From contig NZ_JBJYKD010000013.1 of assembly GCF_049310025.1 (NCBI RefSeq), positions 1-64,000 on the forward strand: a stretch of 64,000 nt of DNA. Direction: 5' to 3'. The position numbers and the translations under genes are program-made. This document shows, one piece after another, positions 60,205 through 64,000 of this stretch. The number at the start of each line of letters is the position of its first letter. The first letter of the stretch is position 1. The notes under the pieces were generated by a model. It did not search any database. It saw only the letters and a list, made by a program, of their open reading frames with translations, and was not told where the DNA came from. The stretch is from JBJYKD01 sp049310025. GTDB taxonomy: Bacteria; Bacillota; Thermosediminibacteria; Thermosediminibacterales; Tepidanaerobacteraceae.

Positions 60205-60714
60205 ATGAAACTAAAGGACATGATTCTCACGGCTCTCTTAATGGCTATAGGCCTGGTGCTGCACCAGGTGGTACCGCCCATAGTCGGCGGCATGAAACCC
60301 AACTTCCTTCTGGCAATGCTGTTTGTAGCCCTGTTTATTAATAATAGCCCCAAAAACGCCTTTTTGGCGGGGGTCTTGGGAGGAACCTTTGCCGCACTGA
60401 CCACAACTTTCCCCGGCGGCCAGATTGCCAACTTCTTTGAAGAGATAATAACGGCCTTTGTTGTTTCCCTGCTGATAAAACTCATGTCCAAACTGAGCCC
60501 CCATATTTCTGTTCCAGTAGTTGGGTTTTTAGGCACTGTGGAAAGCGGTACGGTCTTTTTGACCATAGCACTTCTGGTAGTAGGCAGTCTGCCGGTGGCA
60601 TTTCCGGTGCTTTTTATGACCGTTGTGATTCCCACTGCGATCATTAATACATTCGTGACATATGTATGTTACAATATTGTCTTCGCGGCAAGAAAAGTTA
60701 TGAAAAATGCGTAA
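60205..60714 (+). CDS. trpP: Tryptophan transporter TrpP
   Basis: A 169-aa membrane protein with five to six helices: LKDMILTALLMAIGLVLHQVVPPIVGGMKPNF, then FFEEIITAFVVSLLIKLMSKL and LMTVVIPTAIINTFVTYVCYN, matching the TrpP/YhaG family of tryptophan importers. ATG after atggaggagag. It is 48 bases behind trpB2 and shares its T-box leader, so synthesis and uptake respond together to tryptophan shortage. Confidence 0.9.
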   Translation: MKLKDMILTALLMAIGLVLHQVVPPIVGGMKPNFLLAMLFVALFINNSPKNAFLAGVLGGTFAALTTTFPGGQIANFFEEIITAFVVSLLIKLMSKLSPHISVPVVGFLGTVESGTVFLTIALLVVGSLPVAFPVLFMTVVIPTAIINTFVTYVCYNIVFAARKVMKNA

Positions 60715-60804
60715 CAGAAACTTGTTTATTAAGTCCGCTCATAACTTTTCCTCTGCTTTTTCCGTAAGCATGCCGCGGATTTCCCCCCCGATTTCAGGAT
60801 TTCA

Positions 60805-60845
60805 TCCTCCGGTGCCTCGCTTTTTACCCGGAGGAATTTTTCTTT
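60805..60845 (+). terminator. Terminator of the trpB2-trpP operon
   Basis: Eight-base stem tcctccgg/ccggagga with a T-rich tail. Confidence 0.75.
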
Positions 60846-61065
60846 TTCTCTCCCGGCTTACGGCAAGGGTCCGTGGGGGAGATTGCTGTTTACGGCTTCC
60901 CTGAAGTCATAATAAATGGAGCAGGTGAAAACCTCATATTTTCCCGCCGTTTTCTCAATACTGCCGGTATATCATGATATGAAGATTGCATGCAATAAAA
61001 TATATACAGAACGTGTTAAATCATGTAAAATAATTTTAAGTTTACTAAACGGTGGTGAAAGCGCC

Positions 61066-61827
61066 ATGGACGCTTTTGATGGAAAGCTGCTTGAGGCAAA
61101 GATAAAAGACCTTTTTGAGATTGCCCTGAAAAACAGGGAAAAGCGGGCTTCCAATTTTCTGGACCCCCTGGAGCGGCAGGTGGCGGAGAAAGCCGCGCGG
61201 AGTTTCGCGGGGGCGGGATTTTACTTTGACGGGGGATACGAGGAGGCCGAGCGAAAGATAATGGTAGCCTTCCCGGAATACCTGAAGGATGAGCCCTTCG
61301 TGGCACCCCTGGGAGCATTGAGGATTACACCGAAAAACCCGGACGGGCGCCCGGGCCACAGGGATTACCTGGGAGCCATCCTGGGGCTCGGCATATCCAG
61401 GGAAAAGGTGGGGGACATACTGGTGACAAAAAGCGGCGCCGACGTCATAGTGAAGGAAGAGATACTGGGGTATATAGGCCTCAACCTCTTTAAGGTGGGA
61501 AATGTCCCGGTAGCCGTGGAGGAAATTTCGCTAAAAGAACTCCTCCAGCCCGAAAGGAATTTTAAGGAAATGAAGAGCACGGTGGCTTCGCTGCGCCTGG
61601 ACGCCGTGGCCAGCCTGGCCTTCGGCATTTCCCGCTCCAAGATGGCGCCGTATATAAAGGGCGAGAACATCAAGCTCAACTTTAACGTGGTAAAAGACCC
61701 TTCCACACCTGTCAAGGAAGGTGACATCATCTCCGCCGCCCGCCTGGGCAGGGCGAAGGTGGTGGAGGTGGGGGGCCAGAGCAAAAAAGGCCGGATATAT
61801 GTGAGGGTGCATAAGTACACGGGTTAG
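61066..61827 (+). CDS. YlmH-like RNA-binding protein with S4 domain
   Basis: A 253-aa protein: N-terminal YlmH ribosome-associated domain (IALKNREKRASNFLDPLERQVAEKAA, GGYEEAERKIMVAFPEY, GHRDYLGAILGLGISREKVGDILV) and a C-terminal S4 RNA-binding domain (LRLDAVASLAFGISRSKMAPYIKGENIKLN). Relatives act in cell division (YlmH/SepF cluster) and rescue of stalled 50S subunits. It is not next to sepF here. ATG at 61066 after ggtggtgaaag; the in-frame upstream reading is unsupported. Confidence 0.88.
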   Translation: MDAFDGKLLEAKIKDLFEIALKNREKRASNFLDPLERQVAEKAARSFAGAGFYFDGGYEEAERKIMVAFPEYLKDEPFVAPLGALRITPKNPDGRPGHRDYLGAILGLGISREKVGDILVTKSGADVIVKEEILGYIGLNLFKVGNVPVAVEEISLKELLQPERNFKEMKSTVASLRLDAVASLAFGISRSKMAPYIKGENIKLNFNVVKDPSTPVKEGDIISAARLGRAKVVEVGGQSKKGRIYVRVHKYTG

Positions 61828-62018
61828 CCGTTGTAAAGTGTAAGCCACACACTTCTCGTGTCTTGAATTCATTTTGTGGAACCGCTCTGCAAGCTTTTAG
61901 AAGCATAATTTGGAAGCCGAACTCGCAAGGACGCTGGAGTAGAAAATATCCCTTACCTTCAACTAATATCTATTCTGGCCTGGTTATAGTATGAAAATTT
62001 TGAGAAAGCGGTGAAACG

Positions 62019-62630
62019 GTGTTTTACCTGCTGGCAAAGCTTTTCTTCCACACCTTCTTCCGATTCACCGGCGGGGTGAAGGTAGAAGGTCTCTATAATG
62101 TGCCAAAAGTAGATTCTCTAATAATCGTCTCTAATCACCAGAGCCTGCTGGACCCGCTGTTGCTCATGGCGTATATTCCCCGAAGGATAACCTTCCTTGC
62201 TGCAGCCTATCTTTTCAGGATCCCCGTATTGAATATCCTCTTGCCAGTGGCTGGTGCTATTCCGATTAAGTGTGAAAAGGGGGATTTCGCCTCCTTTAAA
62301 AGAGTCCTGCGAATTCTAGAAGGCGGAGGGGTTGTTGCCATTTTTCCCGAGGGAGGCGTAAGTTCCGATGGAAGACTGCGCCCCTTCAAGCCCGGGTGGG
62401 CGTACCTTGCCCTTAAGTCCGGTGCACCGGTGTTACCCGTGGCAGTTATCGGGACGCGGGATGTGCTGCCGGTGGGAACTTTCGTGCCCCGGCGGGGCAG
62501 GATTGAACTAAGGGTGGGGGAAAGTGTTACTATGCAAAAAAAGGGGAGAGTGAGACAGGAGGATTTTAATGAGCTAAATATACTTATAGAGGACAGGATA
62601 AAATCACTGCTTTTTTGGACCGGGCAGTGA
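62019..62630 (+). CDS. plsC: 1-acyl-sn-glycerol-3-phosphate acyltransferase
   Basis: Makes phosphatidic acid from lysophosphatidate. Four acyltransferase motifs: VSNHQSLLDPLLL (N-H-x4-D near residue 32), the FLAAAYLFRIPVLNILL block, IFPEGGVSSDGRLRPFKPG (E-G), and VLPVAVIGTRDVLPVG. 203 aa, membrane-associated through the hydrophobic start. GTG after agcggtgaaac. Stands alone. Confidence 0.9.
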   Translation: MFYLLAKLFFHTFFRFTGGVKVEGLYNVPKVDSLIIVSNHQSLLDPLLLMAYIPRRITFLAAAYLFRIPVLNILLPVAGAIPIKCEKGDFASFKRVLRILEGGGVVAIFPEGGVSSDGRLRPFKPGWAYLALKSGAPVLPVAVIGTRDVLPVGTFVPRRGRIELRVGESVTMQKKGRVRQEDFNELNILIEDRIKSLLFWTGQ

Positions 62631-62746
62631 TTTTTATGTAAATTTTTGTCGAAATATTTTTTATTAATCTGGAAGGATTTTAGAGAGTTTTATAGAATTC
62701 TAACATCAGAGGCAAACGTTTTTTTGTCCCGCTAAGGAGGAAAATT

Positions 62747-63490
62747 ATGAGAATCCACATCTATTTCGAGCCCATCCCCCTTGAAACCAGCATATCTTAC
62801 CCCTATTACCTGCAGACAGCCCTGTACTCCCTGCTTGACGATGAGATGGCTACCTGGATGCATGATAAGGGGCTGGTGCTGGAAAAGCGAAGATTAAAAC
62901 CAATATGTTTCAGCCGGTTGATGGGAGAATATAAATTAAATAGCAGGAGCGGCGTGATTTACTTTCCCAAAGGTGCATCCCTTGTGGTAACCTCACCTAT
63001 TCCGGAAGTTTGTCATAGCCTTTCAACGGGGCTTTTGAAAAGAGGCGAGATTATCCTGGGGAAATCTTCTTTTCCGGTCTCAAAAGTGGAGATAACGGAT
63101 CCGAAGGTTGTCGACAGCAGTATTTTCGTCAGGACTCTGTCTCCTGTAACTATATATTCTACAATGCTGAGGCTTGATGGGTCTAAATACACTTGTTTTT
63201 TTTCTCCGCGGGAGTCTGAATTTACATCCCTCTGCCGGGATAACCTGGTGCGAAAAGCTCGTGCTTTGGGATGGGAAGAAGAGCCGGCGACTGAATTATG
63301 TTTAGAATTTAAAGGAGAGCCGAAAATCAATATAGTAAAATACAAAAACACCGTAATTAAAGGATATAGCGGCTACGCCCTGATCTCTGGCCCCGCCAGA
63401 TACCTTAAACTTGCCCTGGACTGGGGTCTGGGGGCCAAAAACAGCGCGGGGTTTGGCTGCCTGGAGATTGCAGGAGGTGGGAAGCGGTAA
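62747..63490 (+). CDS. cas6: CRISPR-associated endoribonuclease Cas6
   Basis: Cuts CRISPR precursor RNA within repeats. 247 aa, RAMP fold: N-terminal MRIHIYFEPIPLETSISYPYYLQTALYSLL, and the C-terminal G-rich motif WGLGAKNSAGFGCLEI that marks Cas6. ATG after taaggagga. A His near residue 36-40 (DEMATWMHDKG) may be catalytic. First gene of a cas operon that continues past the window edge; no repeat array is in the window. Confidence 0.93.
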   Translation: MRIHIYFEPIPLETSISYPYYLQTALYSLLDDEMATWMHDKGLVLEKRRLKPICFSRLMGEYKLNSRSGVIYFPKGASLVVTSPIPEVCHSLSTGLLKRGEIILGKSSFPVSKVEITDPKVVDSSIFVRTLSPVTIYSTMLRLDGSKYTCFFSPRESEFTSLCRDNLVRKARALGWEEEPATELCLEFKGEPKINIVKYKNTVIKGYSGYALISGPARYLKLALDWGLGAKNSAGFGCLEIAGGGKR

Positions 63491-63541
63491 GATAGAATTT
63501 GATGCGAATCAATATTTACTAAAAAAGGGTGAAAATAGGAA

Positions 63542-64000
63542 ATGATAGTAGATAGCCTTGTTCGACTCGGCAAAGTGCTGATGAGCTCTTCTCCCTCACC
63601 CCGAGAGATTATAAAGGAGCTTTCAGCCCTGGGTGATCCGCTGGCAGGAAGTTTTCTTCAGAGGATTTATATTGTAGAGGTCTACCGCAGTCCGCAGCCG
63701 AGGATAGTCTGCAGCCCGCCTGTATGCTGGGGAGATTTTGAGACCGCACCGGGAAAAAGATCAAAAAAGAGTAATTTTAAGCCCGATTTTGAAAGGGCCA
63801 TCGGCACGCCTTTCTTTCTTCCCCAGGGAGGCAATCCAAGAAAACCGCAGGGCTATTACCCGATCCCGGTATACATAGTGTATGATGGGGACTTCAGAGA
63901 ATTTGCTGGCAATGTTGATAGGGTGGTCAGCTTCCTAAAAGGCCGGCTTGTCCGAACGGAAAAACCCTGTTTGTCCGAGAATGAGTTAATGATATGTGCC
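63542..64000 (+). CDS. Type I CRISPR large-subunit candidate (Cas8, TM1802/Csh1-like), 5' part only
   Basis: Open from ATG 63542 to the window edge (153 codons, no stop). It reads IVDSLVRLGKVLMSSSPSPR, REIIKELSALGDPLAGSFLQ, VCWGDFETAPGKRSKKSNFK, FFLPQGGNPRKPQGYYPIPV. Position right after cas6 and the large, low-similarity N terminus suit a type I-B Cas8; identity is inferred mainly from position. A ribosome site gggtgaaaatagga precedes the start. Confidence 0.6.
   Translation, partial: MIVDSLVRLGKVLMSSSPSPREIIKELSALGDPLAGSFLQRIYIVEVYRSPQPRIVCSPPVCWGDFETAPGKRSKKSNFKPDFERAIGTPFFLPQGGNPRKPQGYYPIPVYIVYDGDFREFAGNVDRVVSFLKGRLVRTEKPCLSENELMICA

Noticed and set aside
1..64000. rRNA, tRNA and CRISPR arrays
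   Set aside because: No cloverleaf-like sequences with T-loop motifs, no rRNA segments and no regularly spaced repeats were found by reading.

Overview
The window reads as a chromosome segment of a low-to-mid GC, spore-forming, probably thermophilic anaerobic Firmicute (Clostridia-like). The evidence is the purR-spoVG-glmU-prs-ctc-pth block, a sigma-H type promoter before spoVG, GTG/TTG starts with strong Shine-Dalgarno sites, AgrD-type peptides, a tryptophan T-box, a UGA-selenocysteine gene and a Cas6 gene. I place it near Thermosediminibacter/Tepidanaerobacter-type organisms by gene order only. No rRNA, tRNA or CRISPR array was seen.

Layout. 0-0.7 kb: an AgrD-like peptide gene with a terminator, then a small unknown gene. 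0.85-4.5 kb: cyanophycinase and cyanophycin synthetase (nitrogen storage polymer). 4.5-12 kb: GC-rich housekeeping run ispE, FadR-type regulator, nucleotidyltransferase, purR, spoVG, glmU, prs, ctc, pth. 12-17.4 kb: scars of DUF218 and Uma2 genes, two DUF3147 membrane proteins, a broken gene, a DUF4846 protein, a cyclase-family hydrolase and a possible dual-OB protein.

17.4-34 kb: an AT-rich, rapidly decaying island. It holds an ECF sigma/anti-sigma pair, a truncated duplicate of the sigma gene, a second AgrD-like peptide, a cell-wall amidase, a C39-like secreted peptidase, several small exported proteins, two broken beta-propeller genes, an orphan c-di-GMP-I riboswitch, and many frameshifts and short repeats. 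Several genes follow a common promoter, TGAAAC then 17 bases then CGAC/CGTC, the classical ECF arrangement. The same promoter recurs at 49.3, 50.6 and 51.8 kb before a LytTR regulator, a broken sigma-like gene and a coiled-coil protein. I infer one ECF regulon linking both regions, with peptide signalling and envelope functions.

34-39.3 kb: complete mannitol PTS operon (mtlA-mtlR-mtlF-mtlD) behind a sigma-A promoter with two inverted-repeat operators. 39.4-43 kb: MacAB-like efflux operon with a double-length adaptor. 43.1-45 kb: small selenoprotein, three-HTH regulator, thioredoxin. 45-48.2 kb: zinc/manganese ABC uptake operon with a Fur-family regulator and a candidate operator. 48.5-53.5 kb: second accessory stretch (repeat-containing secreted protein, LytTR, decayed genes, a hidden 24-residue amphipathic peptide, coiled-coil protein). 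53.7-57.1 kb: second ECF sigma, anti-sigma and ABC-2 exporter. 57.4-60.7 kb: diguanylate cyclase, then a Trp T-box with TrpB2 and TrpP. 61-64 kb: S4 RNA-binding protein, acyltransferase, then cas6 and the start of a type I cas operon running off the edge.

Limits: family names come from motif recognition, with no searches. Many island frameshifts lie in homopolymers, so sequencing error must be separated from real decay; the nonsense codons (TAA at 25780, TAG near 50933) are less easily explained that way.
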